A stretch of DNA of 64,000 nt from Panopea generosa (GCA_029582155.1 CM055909.1:46316412-46380411), one strand, 5' to 3'. Shown: positions 11,640 through 23,190, counted from the stretch's first letter. The notes: generated by a model from the letters alone, not told the origin. Made by a program: numbers and translations.

Positions 11640-11735
11640 TCAACTCCATTTCCAACACACTGTACAGGTTATATATGGCATCCTTGAGTTTTATTGGAGG
11701 AAGAAAACCTCAGCATGAACCCGAGTTAAAACTAT
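11640..11735 (-). mobile_element. SINE family C tail fragment
   Basis: The segment CAACACACTGTACAGGTTATATATGGCAT followed by GAGGAAGAAAACCTCAG matches the 3' half of family C in reverse orientation. Confidence 0.55.
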
Positions 11736-11789
11736 AATCCTGCTGTGAAAACATGTATGTAAATATCAAATATAAGAAAGAATTATCCA

Positions 11790-13805
11790 TATAGTGTCAT
11801 TGAGAATAAAGAAGTATGCGTATCCATGAAATGTCACTGAAAAGACAGAAGTATCCCTGAAATGTCACTGAGAAGAATGATATATCCATGAAGTGTCATT
11901 GTGAAGATGAAGCATCCATGTAGTGTCACTGAGAAGAAAGAAGTATCCATCTAGTGTCACTGTGAAGGAAGAAGTATTCAGGTATTGTTACAGAGAGGAA
12001 AGATGTATCCATGAAGTGTCACTGATAAGAATGAAGCATCCATGTTGTGTCACTGTGAAGAATGTAGTATCCCTGAAATGTCACTGAGAAGTAAGATGTA
12101 TCCATGCAGTGTCACTGTGAAGAATGAAGTATCCATGTAGTGTCACTGAGAAGTATGAAGCATCCATGTAGTGTCACTGAGAAGAAAGAAGTAATCAGGT
12201 AGTGTTACAGAGAATAAAGATGTATCCATGAAGAATCATTGAGAAGCATACAGCATCCATGTAGTGTCACTGAGAAGAATGAAATATTCATGTAGTGTCA
12301 CTGTGAAAAATGAAGCATCCATGTAGTGTCACTGTGAAAAATGAAGTATCCATGTAGTGTCACTGTGAAGAATAAAGAATAAATGTAGTGTCACTGAGAA
12401 GAATAAAGCATCCATATAGTGTCACTGTGAAGAATAAAGCATCAATGTAGTGTCACTGTGAAGAATGAAGTATCCATCTAGTGTCACTGTGAAAAATGAA
12501 GTATCTATGTAGTGTCACTGTGAAGAATGAAGTACACATGTAGTGTCACTGAGAAGAATAAAACATCCATAGTGTCACTGTGAAAAATAAAGCATCCATG
12601 TAGTGTCATTGTGAAGAATGAAGTATCAATGTAGTGTCATTGAGAAGAATGCAGCATACACATAGTGTCACTGAGAATAAAGAAGTATCCATGTATCGTC
12701 ACTGAGAAGAAAGATGTATCAATGAAGTGTCACTGAGAAGAAATAATTATCCATGTAGTGTTACTGAGAAAAAATATGTACCCATGAAGTGTCACTGAGA
12801 AGAATGAAGCATCTGTGTAGTGTCAATGTGAATAATGAAGTATCCATGTAGTGTCACTGAGAAGAAAGAAGTATTCAGGTAGTGTTACAGAAAAGAAAGA
12901 AGTAAGAAGTATTCAGGTAGTGTTACATAGAAGAAAGAAGTAAGAAGTATTCAGGTAGTGTTACATAGAAGAAAGAAGTAAGAAGTATTCAGGTAGTGTT
13001 ACATAGAAGAAAGGAAGTAAGAAGTATTCAGGTAGTGTAACATAGAAGAAAGAAGTATTTGTATGATGTCACTGAGAAGAAATAAGTGTCCATATTATTG
13101 TAGTACCAATCAGAAAAAATGAGTATCCATGTAATGTCACTGAGAAGTATTCATGTAGTACCATTGAGAAAAAGAAGTATACATGGAATGTAACTAAGAA
13201 GATAGAAGTATTCATGTATTCATGATATGTCACTGTAAATAAATGGAGTATCAATGTAGATCACTGAGAAGAAAAAGCATCCACATAATGTCACTGAGGA
13301 ACAAAGTATAAATGTAGTGACACTGAGAATAAAGATGGATTCATAAGGTGTCATTGAGAAGAAAGAAGTAAAATATATTCATGTAGTGCCACTGAGAAGA
13401 AAGAAGTATCCATGTAGTGTCACTGAAAAGAAAGAAGTATTCATATAGTGCCACTGAGAAGAAAGAGGTTTTATGTTAAGTCACTAAGAAGAATGAAGAA
13501 TTCATGTAGGGTTACTGTGAAGAAATAACTATTCATATATTGTCACTGAAAAGAAAGAAGTATTCATGTAGTGACACTGAGCAATTATTATTCATGTTAT
13601 GCCACTGAGAAGAAAGAGGTTTTATGTTAAGTCACTAAGAAGAATGAAGCATACATGTCGTGTTACTGAGAAGAAAGAAGTATTCATGTAGTGTCACTAA
13701 AAAGAAAGAAGTATTCATGTAGTGCCACTGGAAAGAAATAATTATTCATATAGTGCCACTGAGAAGAAAGAAGTATTTATGTAGTGTCACTGAGACAGCA
13801 AAGTA
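11790..13805. repeat. 31-bp satellite array (about 2 kb)
   Basis: Tandem units of about 31 bp, typical form GTATCCATGTAGTGTCACTG AGAAGAATGAA, some 60-65 copies with substantial divergence. At 12885-13045 a larger sub-unit (~37 bp: GTATTCAGGTAGTGTTACAT AGAAGAAAGAAGTAAGAA) is repeated about five times, a younger local expansion. No coding frame. Confidence 0.93.
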
Positions 13806-14079
13806 TAAAATAAGTTTTTGTTATTAATTGTTTTAGTAAAAGTTAATTCAGTTTATTTTATTCATAAGTTCTCAAATAATCATACAGTATTTTTTTCATT
13901 CAGTCATTCTTTATTCATATAAAAGATAGATAATCATGTATTGGCTGTTTTAGAATTTTGACTGTGTTACCTCCCTTCATTAGCATTAAAATTTTTTTTT
14001 CTGTTTCTGATATGATACATTGTTTTTTTTCCAATAAAAGTACCATGCTTATATATATATATATATACACACTGGCCCC
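13806..14079. other. AT-rich spacer with (TA)n
   Basis: T-runs and a (TA)n microsatellite at about 14050-14067; no gene seen. Confidence 0.6.
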
Positions 14080-14560
14080 ATATTGATAAAAATATATATA
14101 TTTAAAAATGCCGAAATAATATATTGAAAAGGACTTTCCTAACTTGGGCTACGTACCAAGGTTTGACTAAAATTGATTTCCTGCTTAAAATGGTAACATA
14201 TTTTGTGACGTATTAAATGAGTCACGTGATTTTATTTTGATTTTAATTTGATCCATTATACAGGTTTACATGTACCATAGTAAATTTGTTTCATCTTAGA
14301 AAAACTCAGAATGATGATGCGAAGGTTGCAAAACACTATTTAAGTGCTGTCTATTTTTAAAATGGGGATTTCGTTTCAAATTTACCACTCCAATACACAT
14401 ATTGTTTTTGTCACATTTTGGTGAATTTGACATACTAAACTGTCCGGTTTATATTTCTTAATGAAACCGAGATGCTTTTTATCCATTTTGGTAATTATTT
14501 TATTTTTTACGACATTTATAGCATTTTATCTTGATACACTCCCTTTAAATTCAATGGAAT
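14080..14560 (+). repeat. Dispersed ~470-bp repeat, copy 2
   Basis: Matches 4095-4565 throughout, in the same orientation and order of blocks, ending TTGATACACTCCCTTTAA near 14531-14548. Divergence is high, so the insertion is old. Confidence 0.7.
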
Positions 14561-15175
14561 GTATTTTACCTAACAGTGTTATGACTACCATATTTCCCAA
14601 GTATAATCCGCTCTTGAGTATAATCCACAGGTGATTTTGAAGCCAAAACTGATGGAAAAAAGTTAGTATACCACTATTATCCACAGGCATGAATCAGTTG
14701 TTTACTTCATCCACCATTTTGAAATTGGGACCAAAGTGAAAGATGAATTTTGATTGGTTATTTATGGAGTAACAAAATCTAGACTGGTGTCTGCATAATT
14801 TCATAAAAAAAGTATGTAAAACGTTTTGATGTGATATATATAATAGTGTGTTAGAGACAATAAAATTTGCGAGTATAAATGGTGTTACCGTAATTAGTTA
14901 AATCAACTGTGGCAATTATGAACCCATGGCAGGTAATATATATCAGTGGAGGAAGAACCCCAATATGCATAAAAAAGTGTTTGTATATTAAAGAGCCACT
15001 CCTATTAAAAGGGCCAGCCGCGATGGGCTTATGAGACATCTTTATGATGGAGGACCAATGACTTGGAGAGGCAGGAACACAAACAAGCTTTAACAAACAT
15101 GCATGTATCATTTCATACAAAATAATAAGGTGCCAAATACATGATGAAAGCACTACCTGCAATAACAACAGCAAA
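14561..15175. other. Intergenic DNA, 107-codon frame not supported
   Basis: A minus-strand frame at 14851-15174 has no recognisable domain, and its start region touches the adjoining MITE. I see no splice logic or motif and do not call it a gene. Confidence 0.4.
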
Positions 15176-15177
15176 TA

Positions 15178-15468
15178 CAGTCAAACCTGTCTTAAGCAGC
15201 CACTCAATGGAAGGAGGAAAGGGAAAAGTGGTCTTTTAAGACAAGTTTTTGCTTAATACAGGTTGATTTGCTCTGAAAACATAGGCATGGGAAATAGGAA
15301 ATGTGGCATTGTTGAATACCCACGGGTAATCCGTTACGATACTCTCCATTTGTCATGATGAATGGACAGCATCGGAATTGTCATCCAAGGGTATCCGACG
15401 ATGCAAATGTGGCTGCTTGAGACAAGTAGCTGTTAAATACAGGTGATGACTTACACAGGTTTGATTGC
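15178..15468. mobile_element. MITE with CAGTCAAACCTGT ends, copy 1
   Basis: Starts TA|CAGTCAAACCTGTCTTAAGC and ends ACACAGGTTTGATTG, an inverted repeat of the start. Inner text (GCAGCCAC, TTTTAAGACA, TTTGCTCTGAAA, TGGCTGCTTGAGACAAGTAG) recurs at 15671-15978, 25475-25857 and 36436-36616. TA flanks and inverted ends suggest a Tc1/mariner-type non-autonomous element. No ORF. Confidence 0.75.
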
Positions 15469-15670
15469 ACATGTAAAACCCAACATAGACATCACTATAT
15501 TGGTTATTCAGTTGGTTACTGACCTCCTATGGAAATATTGGCGTCAGTTGGATAAATAGGGAACAAAAAATAGCAGTAAAAACAAAGTTAAAAGTTGGTA
15601 TCATTTCCCTATTGTGAATTGGAGAAGTATAGTGGTAACGTACACTCGGTAAAGTGGTTAACAGAGGCTA

Positions 15671-15978
15671 ACAGTCAAACCTGTGTAACTGGTCACCTCT
15701 ATTAAGCAGCCATTTCTCTTAAAGAGCAACATCTGCTAATTCCCATTTCTATGCTTTCAGAGTAAATTAACCTGTATTAAAGAACAACCAGTTTAAAAGG
15801 CCACTTTTGCTCACTCCCTGACTGGCTGCTTAAGACAGGTTTAACTGTATTTCCAAACAGAACTCTATGCTTTCAGAGCAAATTAACCTGTATTTAAACA
15901 ACAACCTATTTTAAAAGGCCACTTTTGCTCACTCCCTTGACTGGCTGCTTAAGACAGGTTAACTGTATTTCCAAACAA
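15671..15978. mobile_element. MITE with CAGTCAAACCTGT ends, copy 2, internal duplication
   Basis: ACAGTCAAACCTGTGTAACTGG through TAAGACAGGTTTAACTGTAT (end near 15850). The last ~118 bp (CTATGCTTTCAGAG ... GACAGGTTAACTGTATTTCC) is repeated directly at about 15861-15978. The segment GGTCACCTCTATTAAGCAGCC at about 15690-15710 is the empty form of the site that holds a TTAA MITE at 25507. Confidence 0.75.
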
Positions 15979-16069
15979 AACATGAATCTCTGTCTATCTT
16001 TTCATACTGCAACATCCTTTCAAGGATTATGTGCTGGCACAAAGTGAACAGGTTAACGGGCAGGTGAAT

Positions 16070-16310
16070 CACTGATTAACATAGAAGTTCAGTGAGATCT
16101 CTTGCATGCAATGAATATGACTATCACTGTACACAGGCCGGCTGTTTTAAATCCCCTGACAGAAGGATTGCATGCTTTCATAACACCATGCGCAAATAAG
16201 GTTCTTTGGGTACTTTGGGAGAGCTTCCCGATAAAACCCCACCGGGAAATGATACCCGGGGACATCTTGAACATGGAGCAAGCATGCTAACCACTAGACA
16301 ACCGGAACTT
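16070..16310 (-). mobile_element. tRNA-derived SINE, family D, second copy
   Basis: Reverse-orientation relative of 1680-1912. Its tail TGATTAACATAGAAGTTCAG lies at 16072-16092, GCATGCTTTCATAAC in the middle, and the tRNA-like head (AGCATGCTAACCACTAGACA) at 16281-16300. Small frames inside are not genes. Confidence 0.75.
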
Positions 16311-16655
16311 CAAATATATGTAATAATAGATAGGTGCATTATAAAAGTTAAATTTAAGTTAAAACTTACAGACATATTAATAATGTAATCAATTTAAATT
16401 TGCCATAAGGGCAGTTGATCAATACTGTAACACTATTTTTTTCAATGAATAGCTTCCTTTTCTCATTAAAAAACAACAACAGAAAAAGTTCATTTTTGTC
16501 TGTTATAAATGTTACCCTCCATCGAAAAAGATCTTTTATCCATTTTACAAATAATTATACTTTTAAGACATTTTTCCCCTGATATACCACCTTTTATGGT
16601 AAGGCTTCAAACCTTTAGTTACTTCTAAGAGGCATCTATGAATTTTAGTTTAAGG
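16311..16655. repeat. Spacer with fragment of the ~470-bp dispersed repeat
   Basis: Bases 16505-16600 (GATCTTTTATCCATTTTACAA ... CCCCTGATATACCACC) resemble the right end of the repeat at 4095-4565. The remainder is AT-rich spacer. Confidence 0.45.
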
Positions 16656-16664
16656 TAATAATAT

Positions 16665-16775
16665 TCTCCAGGGGCGTTCCTAGATGTTTTTTCGTATACA
16701 CCAGGGGGAGAGTGTGGGAGGGGATTGTCCCCCTAGTACTTGCATGGGGTTGCGGGTCCTCCCACCCATCCAGAG
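16665..16775. mobile_element. Possible hAT-like MITE fragment
   Basis: GC-rich island opening CCAGGGGCGTTCCTAGATG, followed by AGGGGGAGAGTGTGGGAGGGG and CCTCCCACCCATCC. CAGGGGCGG-type ends are typical of hAT elements; a related pair of ends is at 41686-41846. No target duplication is recognised. Confidence 0.35.
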
Positions 16776-18420
16776 TTTTCTTTTTAACATAACTACAAAT
16801 GACCATTTTTAGCGAATTTAACACAGACTGTGAAGTCATTTAAATTGCCCGAAATTATATGGGTTTTCTATTTCCTAAAGAACGAACCCATTACCCCATA
16901 CTCCACTTCAACTTCATTTTATATTGCTTTTTTTCGTATTATAACCATTTTTCATTTTCCACATTCAACTCTGAGTTATATGCCCAGGTATATAGGAGTA
17001 TACCGAGGAATGCCCTTGGTCTCCAGATCTTTTTAAAACTATTGCAGGCATTCATGCACACTCTGCATATAGGCAAACCAGCATACCTTTTACTTCAGTG
17101 ATTCATGGGAGGTAACCCATACAAATAACTAATGATTTTAAATGATGAAGTTATGTACCTTTATATATATCAATACAGATTTGTGGGAGCTCAACCACTA
17201 TATATGCAACAATTTTAAGAAACCAGACAGCTATGTTGCTTAACGGCACTGAAAGAAGCACTGAGGTATTTCATGTATATATCATTTTCTGTCAAAATTG
17301 CATCAACAGCCACCAAGATGCATCCTACCACAGTAACATTTATGCTATCACCAATCGTTATTGACATAACAAAGGGGTGATCGAATGAATTTAGCTTTAT
17401 TTGGCAGGTAACAATTAAATTTCAATTTCAGATTACTTTCATTTCTTCGTCTTAATTTTAGTGTCTGAAATGTTGCGACTGAAAGTAACATATTGCTGGA
17501 ACTATTATTGACTTAGATTATGACATTAATGCATTTTTTTAACTTGTCAAGTACGATAAATATGTTACGAAAACACAAACATATATTATTTGGTTCTGTT
17601 TAATCATTTTATTACAATACATAACAAATAATTTAAACATACTTGATTGTTAGTTTTCACTATAAGTTTAATTCTGCTAGCTCATTCTTCTTTTTGATTA
17701 AAAACTTCCTATTTCTGAGGAAAAAAATATATATAAAAAATGCCAAAACTGCAAGGGGAGTACACTATAAATTCGTAACAATCAATCATTGAATATGATC
17801 CAGACTATGTTTAACATCATTGTAACATTTTATCTGGTTATAAACCAGTGATTTCAAGGTTAAGATTAAGGATAACCAGGCCCCTAAAAACAAGAAATAT
17901 ACTTAAAAACAAACCTACGCTAGTCTAGCTGAAAAAAAAATCGGGGGAACATGCACCTGGACCCCCTACATCTGTGCCTGCACATCATTTTCAGCCAAGC
18001 TACGCCCCTGATCTGATTATTCAGCAGGAAAAATACAGTACACAGTTAGCACATTTTCCTACAAAGTTTATTAGGTAATGTTGCATTTTTCTAAGCCTCA
18101 CCTTATAAACTTTGCACAGAAAGACACTAACCTTGTGATCTCTATTTATTCATCCATGGTAGTGACTTGCAATAAAACAGAGTTTCTATCTGATCAATAA
18201 ATTCTCATGTTTGACGATTTCATTATGTTTCACATGGTCTGGTATACATATCCTGGAGGAGAAAGCGACATTACCACGTTGTTGTCATCACTTATAACGC
18301 TGTTTTTACTATTTCACATATGTGCCCTGTAATGTGACAGATAACTTGCCCTAGGAATGAAGCATACACATTATATTTCATGTATAATAATCTTCTGATA
18401 AGATACAATCATAAATTACT
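16776..18420. other. Long intergenic stretch, nothing coding recognised
   Basis: AT-rich. The two overlapping frames at 16830-17101 have no motif. About 17870-18010 holds a second GC-rich island (TCGGGGGAACATGCACCTGG, AAGCTACGCCCCTGATC), probably a decayed hAT-like element. About 17220-17270 (GTTGCTTAACGGCACTGAAA) resembles the tail of the SINE at 20130-20372. Confidence 0.4.
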
Positions 18421-18510
18421 AAGCCTGGATAGCTCAGTCAGTAGCTATCAATCGAGGAGTCACAAGTTTAAATCCATGCCCAGCCACAGTCTCCGACTGT
18501 GGTGATTGAC
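18421..18510 (+). mobile_element. SINE family B head fragment
   Basis: GGATAGCTCAGTCAGTAGC (A-box-like) and CACAAGTTTAAATCC (B-box-like), followed by CCACAGTCTCCG, match the tRNA-like head of family B. It is fused to a family C copy of opposite orientation at 18535. Confidence 0.55.
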
Positions 18511-18534
18511 ATGATATGATACAAATATGAAAAA

Positions 18535-18770
18535 TGGGTTCAATGTATTTCAGGTTATATATGGCATATCCAGATTTATTGATAGAGGAAGACCTCAGAG
18601 TGAATCCGAGAAGGACTAATGTCCTTCCGCAAATAACTGGCAAACTTTCTCACATAGTTTTGGAGCGAAACGGACCAGAACCAACGGGGACCAGAACCAA
18701 CGACCTTAGCGGTGAGAGGTCAGTTATCGTGAGGCGCATCTGAGATCACTCAGCCACAGAAGACCCTCAG
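18535..18770 (-). mobile_element. SINE family C copy
   Basis: Reverse-orientation copy: CAATGTATTTCAGGTTATATATGGCATATCC, GAGGAAGACCTCAGAGTGAATCC, TTGGAGCGAAAC, then the tRNA-like head ACCTTAGCGGTGAGAGGTCA near 18701-18722 ending CACTCAGCCAC. It contains a short internal duplication of GGACCAGAACCAACG. Confidence 0.7.
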
Positions 18771-18894
18771 TGCTGGAAGAAAGAATAACTATCAGTATAC
18801 TATTTTCCAAATTTTTATGACATTGAAATCAGTCCTTTGTTGAGCTCTGTATTACTCCGAGAATCAAAATCAAAATACGATTCATTTTTGTTTA

Positions 18895-19127
18895 GGCCAT
18901 AATAAATTAATTGCTAGATTATTATCCTTGTCCGCCCCCTAATTTTCATGCCACCCCGACCCTTTTTATTTTCATAAAAAAAATTTAATAGAAAAACAAT
19001 TTTTTTTTTTTATTTAAAGAAACATCAAAAATTTAAAAATTTAAAATGAAAAATAAAAAATCCTCCTGCCCTCCCCTGTTTTTAAGAAAAATTTGGATGA
19101 TAATCTAGCAAATAATTTATAATGGCC
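18895..19127. mobile_element. GGCC MITE, copy 1, with TTA target duplication
   Basis: Ends GGCCATAATAAATTAATTGC (left) and AATTTATAATGGCC (right); the inverted ends extend about 37 bp through CTAGATTATCATCC. Flanked by TTA on both sides (18892-18894, 19128-19130). The A/T-run interior has no ORF. The 3-bp TTA/TAA duplication is what PIF/Harbinger elements make. Other copies: 20845-21060, 32061-32246 and 46267-46491. Confidence 0.85.
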
Positions 19128-19131
19128 TTAC

Positions 19132-19350
19132 TTGAGCACGGTTGTTAACCTTTTATCTCACCACTAAGGTCGTAGGTTCGAGTCCCCCTCGCTCAAAAAT
19201 CTTTAAGTAAGAAAGTTTCCAGTTACTTGCACAAAGACGGTGGTTCTACTCAGTCTGAGGTCTTCCTCCACCAGTAAAACTGAATATGCCATATATAACC
19301 TGTAATGTGTCGAAAATGGCGTTAAACCCCATTAAAAAACAACAAAACAT
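19132..19350 (+). mobile_element. SINE family C copy
   Basis: Diverged tRNA-like head with B box GGTTCGAGTCC near 19175, then GTTACTTGCACAAAGACGGTGG, TCTGAGGTCTTCCTCCACCA, CATATATAACCTG, GGCGTTAAACCCCATT and an A-rich tail. It sits directly beside the GGCC MITE. Confidence 0.85.
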
Positions 19351-20125
19351 TTTACCTACTTCATTTAATTTGATACAGACAAGACAGGTATTTACGTACT
19401 CAATTATGCATTGGTTGCATAAGAAGCAGTAATTACCCACTTTACCTGTACCATGTAATGATGACCATGTCAAATTATCAACCAACTTTTAATCAATTAT
19501 AGTAATTTTATTAGGTACCATAATTACAGGGTTCATGTATTAATATTCACCTCTGTGTTTCAGTCGTAATAAATTGTTTCTTTTTATTTCCATAGAATTC
19601 TCCGATTTTTATTTTAAATTGGTATTTTTCCACCCCTGTAAACTAACAAATAGACTGTATGGCCTTATGAGATTCACATCGGTAATTAACCTGTTTAATG
19701 GAGTATCTGTGCTCCACCTGTAGTCAAGCAAAGCCATTATTATCCTCTTGTGTCATTATCTTCATTTTAATTAAGTTTCTTTTATTTAGATGGACAAGTA
19801 TTTAATTCAATGCTTTCTGGGTTTTTTTCTAAATGCTAATTTATACAAACGAATATTATTGTTCATGATACTTTTTAAATACTGGATAAGATGAAGTAAA
19901 TTAAAAATAAAAACACACGTCCTTTTAAGTGTACCTTACCAACTTGTCTGTGTCAACATGCACCTATGCTTCGCATATTACGTAGATATAAATGTGGGCT
20001 AAATATGCATATTATAACCTACTTTATTAAAAAACGTGCTGGGCTGCGTTCAGTTCTGTCAAATGTTTGCTAACTTGCTCAATCTCATATTAGCACACGA
20101 TACATGTTAATTTTAGTGATCCAGG
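19351..20125. other. Intergenic DNA, nothing recognised
   Basis: AT-rich, no motif; short frames only. Confidence 0.45.
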
Positions 20126-20129
20126 CATT

Positions 20130-20372
20130 AAACGTGTTTGCTGTTTAACGGTGCTGAAAGCAGCCCAGGTGCACTGGGGGTACAATGTGCATGTCTTTTA
20201 TCCTTTAATTTAGCTTGATTGAGATGAAAGACCAGAGCTTACAACTGTGAACAGCTCTGACAAGCCCACTTCCTGGACAGAACCAGTACTGAATATTGTT
20301 CTTGAGTCATCGGGTCTAGCCGGGAATCGAGCCCGTGTAATTAACACTCTATTCATGACACTATACCATCCT
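20130..20372 (-). mobile_element. tRNA-derived SINE, family F
   Basis: Read on the minus strand the head is GCAGGATGGTATAGTGTCAT with B box GGCTCGATTCCC (about 20316-20327 on plus). The body includes CCAGGAAGTGGGCTTGTCAG and the tail TTTCAGCACCGTTAAACAGC. A partial relative of the body occurs in both copies of the duplication at 60195-60270 and 61790-61850. Confidence 0.6.
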
Positions 20373-20499
20373 GCTTTTTAAGGAGCTGTTTGACAATTTT
20401 TTTTGTTTTACGTTTTCCATGACAGAAAATTATGAACTCTCAAGTCGATTATCCAGATAGTGAAAATCTTTCATCAACGCCTTATTTCATTTTTTTTTC

Positions 20500-20735
20500 T
20501 GAATGGGGTTTAATGCCATTTACAACACATTTCAGATTATATAATTTATGGCATATCCAGTTTTACTGGTGGAGGAAGACCTCAGACTGAGTAGAACCAC
20601 CGTCCTGTCGCAAGTAACTGGGAAACTTACTCACATAAAGTTTTTGGAGCAAGCGGGACTCAAACCTACAACCTTAGCTGTGAGAGGTAAGTGATCTTGA
20701 GCCGCGCCTTAGACCACCCGGCCACCTACCTCATT
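20500..20735 (-). mobile_element. SINE family C, complete copy
   Basis: Reverse orientation: tail GGGGTTTAATGCCATTTACA, then GGAGGAAGACCTCAGACTG, TTTTTGGAGCAAGCGGGACT and the head with B box complement GACTCAAACC (about 20650-20659) and TTAGACCACCCGGCCAC at the end. The head resembles a class II tRNA (Leu/Ser type). Confidence 0.85.
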
Positions 20736-20844
20736 TCATCAAACTATGGCTTACTTAACAAATAGAGAAAATGAGGACATCTGCTCTTAGGTCCAAATGT
20801 TTATGATATGGCACTAAACATAACATTCTTAAAATGGTAACTAA

Positions 20845-21060
20845 GGCCATAATAAATTAATTGCTAGATTATCATCCCTGCCCGCCGCCTAATTTTCATG
20901 CTGCTCCGATTCTTTTTATTTTCATAAAAAAAAAACAATAACAAAAATACAACATAAAAAATTTTAAAAATAAAAATAACATGAAAAATAAAATCCCTGC
21001 CCCTTTCCTACTTTCTTCTAAAAATTAGGATGATAACCTAGCAATTAATTTATAATGGCC
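20845..21060. mobile_element. GGCC MITE, copy 2, with TAA target duplication
   Basis: Same inverted ends as 18895-19127. Flanked by TAA at 20842-20844 and 21061-21063. The interior A-rich run differs in length from copy 1. Confidence 0.85.
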
Positions 21061-21234
21061 TAATAATCACATTTTTTAAAAAAAAAAATCATCACTTATC
21101 ACTATATTTCGAATTAACGAACCATTTAAAATCTCAACAGTAGACAGCAGTCGTAAATATCTAAATAATAAAATAAAGGCAGCATAGAGATCCATTCTTA
21201 AATTTCTAAACTCTATGTTTAATTCTGGTCTTAA

Positions 21235-21400
21235 AACCTTTAAGTGAGAAAGTTTTCCAGTTTCTTGTGGAAGGATAGCTTTGTACTCGGCTTCATTCTG
21301 GGGTCTTCCTCCACCAATAAAACTGGACATGCCAAAAATTGGATAAACCATAATATATCACCTAGCTTAGTGGATGTGTTGAAAATGGCTTTAATACACA
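21235..21400 (+). mobile_element. SINE family C, 5'-truncated
   Basis: TTTAAGTGAGAAAGTTTTCC, GGGGTCTTCCTCCACCA, AAACTGGACATGCC and GTTGAAAATGGCTTTAA match the body and tail of the family; the tRNA-like head is absent. Confidence 0.65.
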
Positions 21401-21579
21401 CAAGATATCGGTGGAATCGATGGGTGTTCCCGGAGCAACTGTTTGGTTAAATAGTAGCCACCGTACATTGTTTGTTAAGGGAAAGGATGGGTAAAGAGAA
21501 GATTATTCAGAGCTTAAAATTTTGGTTCTTGCACTCTGCACTTCCAGTTGTTTTTGTATGGTTTTAATCAGCTTTGTTT

Positions 21580-21848
21580 TCAACAATTTTCAGTCATATC
21601 GCGATGGCGTATATTTGAGACAGTATTCTAAGCCTTACCACACTAAAGTATCATGCCGCAGACACATGGTATCATACCCCACCTTGTCACATTATTCCCA
21701 CACCAAGCTGACCAGACCTTTAACTATCCTCTATAGGCTGATCGCCAAGCAAGGAAGCTTCTAGTACCATTTTTAAAGTCTTTAGTACGACCTGTCTGGG
21801 GATCAAATCTTCGGAGACGGATGCTCTACCCCTAGACCACCGCTGCAG
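21580..21848 (-). mobile_element. SINE family A copy
   Basis: Reverse orientation: CAACAATTTTCAGTCATATC, GATGGCGTATATTTGAGACA, CATGCCGCAGACACATGGTA, AAGCTTCTAGTACCATTTTT and the tRNA-like head GGATCAAATC ... CTCTACCCCTAGACCACCGC (to about 21843). Confidence 0.85.
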
Positions 21849-22090
21849 TTCTGCACTTCCAGAAATGTAAAATAGTACAGAGAAGAATTTTGTAATGGAA
21901 GGAATGATAGGGCCATAAATAAAAACTGAAATGGCCATATGCACATCTCCACTTGATAGTGAATCATTCTTGTAAATTTCATAAAATTCAAACTAAAAGT
22001 CATAGAGAAATAGTAAACATGGACAGACGGATGAAAGTCAAAGTCGAGATTTTAGATAATTTTGCAGGGTTTTTCATGATCTAAGGTGCT
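21849..22090. other. Spacer
   Basis: About 21900-22020 (GGGCCATAAATAA, TGCACATCTCCACTTGATAG, TTTCATAAAATTC) resembles a unit of the ~155-bp repeats at 29460-30300. Confidence 0.5.
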
Positions 22091-22094
22091 GTCA

Positions 22095-22264
22095 TTTAAG
22101 GATCACTTACCTCTCACCATTGAGGTCGTGGGTTCAACACCCATTTGGAAAAAAAACCTTATGTGAGATAGTTTGCCATTTACTTGCGGAAGGTTCTACT
22201 ATAAGGTGCATTTGTATGGAAAATATTATGGCTCTGCCAATTTACCAATTAATTTATAATGGCC
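22095..22264 (+). mobile_element. SINE family C fragment joined to a GGCC MITE end
   Basis: Head (AAGGATCACTTACCTCTCACC, B box GGTTCAACACCC) and part of the body (GTTTGCCATTTACTTGCGGA), then from about 22247 CCAATTAATTTATAATGGCC, the right end of the GGCC MITE. Confidence 0.6.
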
Positions 22265-23190
22265 TAATTGTAATAACAATTTGGATTACCATTGAAAACA
22301 CAAGAAACAATTTATTGCTATTATAACTGCGATATTTCTGATTTATCTGCAATTTAAAGTATTATAATGTTCATATCAGCTAACAGGTCAATTTATATCT
22401 AATTATACATTCATCCTTGTCAAATGTTTGGCAAAAACAAAATGTCTATGAAATGTCTGGTTATAATAATAACAATCATATATAATAATAATAAATTCTT
22501 AATTTAACGATGGTAACTCAATCAATTACAATAACTGTTCTCCCTTCTCCCTTGAGGCCATCAACAAAGCAAAGCATAGTTATAACAAATACATTCAAAT
22601 ACTAAATAAACATATTACAATCATACACTTAATTAAAGTCAATGCATTTCTAAGATATTCATGAATATACAATGTTTCTTTACATCTGACTGCTTATAAT
22701 AGTATAGAACAGAACAGAACATAACAGAACAGAACAGAACAGAACATAAACTTTATTAAACTTAAGCATTACAGTTCATCGTCATACATATATACAAAAT
22801 CAATACATATGTTGAAATAAGGTGGAATATGCATATCGTTTCATTAAGTTGATATTTTTTGAGAGTGTTATCTTGGTATTTAGAAACAATCGTACAAAAA
22901 TTATTTTAAACATCAACTCGATACAAAATTAAATTACAATACAAATTGTATTCTACATTAAACTGTTAAACGAGAATAGACAGGGTCTTAAAGCCTCATT
23001 AAACTTCCGAAATGCACTTTTTTATAATAACAAAAATAATTGTAATTGAATGTGTTTATGCTAAAACAATTCCTGTAGACCTCTTAGTGACTGTTTTTAA
23101 AAAAAGTGAGAAAAATAAATAACTTCGATTGAAATGTGTATTTCTTAGACGAGCGGAGCAAGCTTTTAACTTTTGTTTTCATTTTTGTAA
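22265..23190. other. Intergenic DNA with (AGAAC)n
   Basis: A pentanucleotide minisatellite (AGAAC/ATAAC) at 22702-22747. Otherwise AT-rich with no recognisable gene. Confidence 0.6.

Noticed and set aside
14851..15174. 107-codon minus frame
   Set aside because: No motif, low-complexity flanks, and its 5' end touches a MITE. The length is possible by chance in 64 kb.
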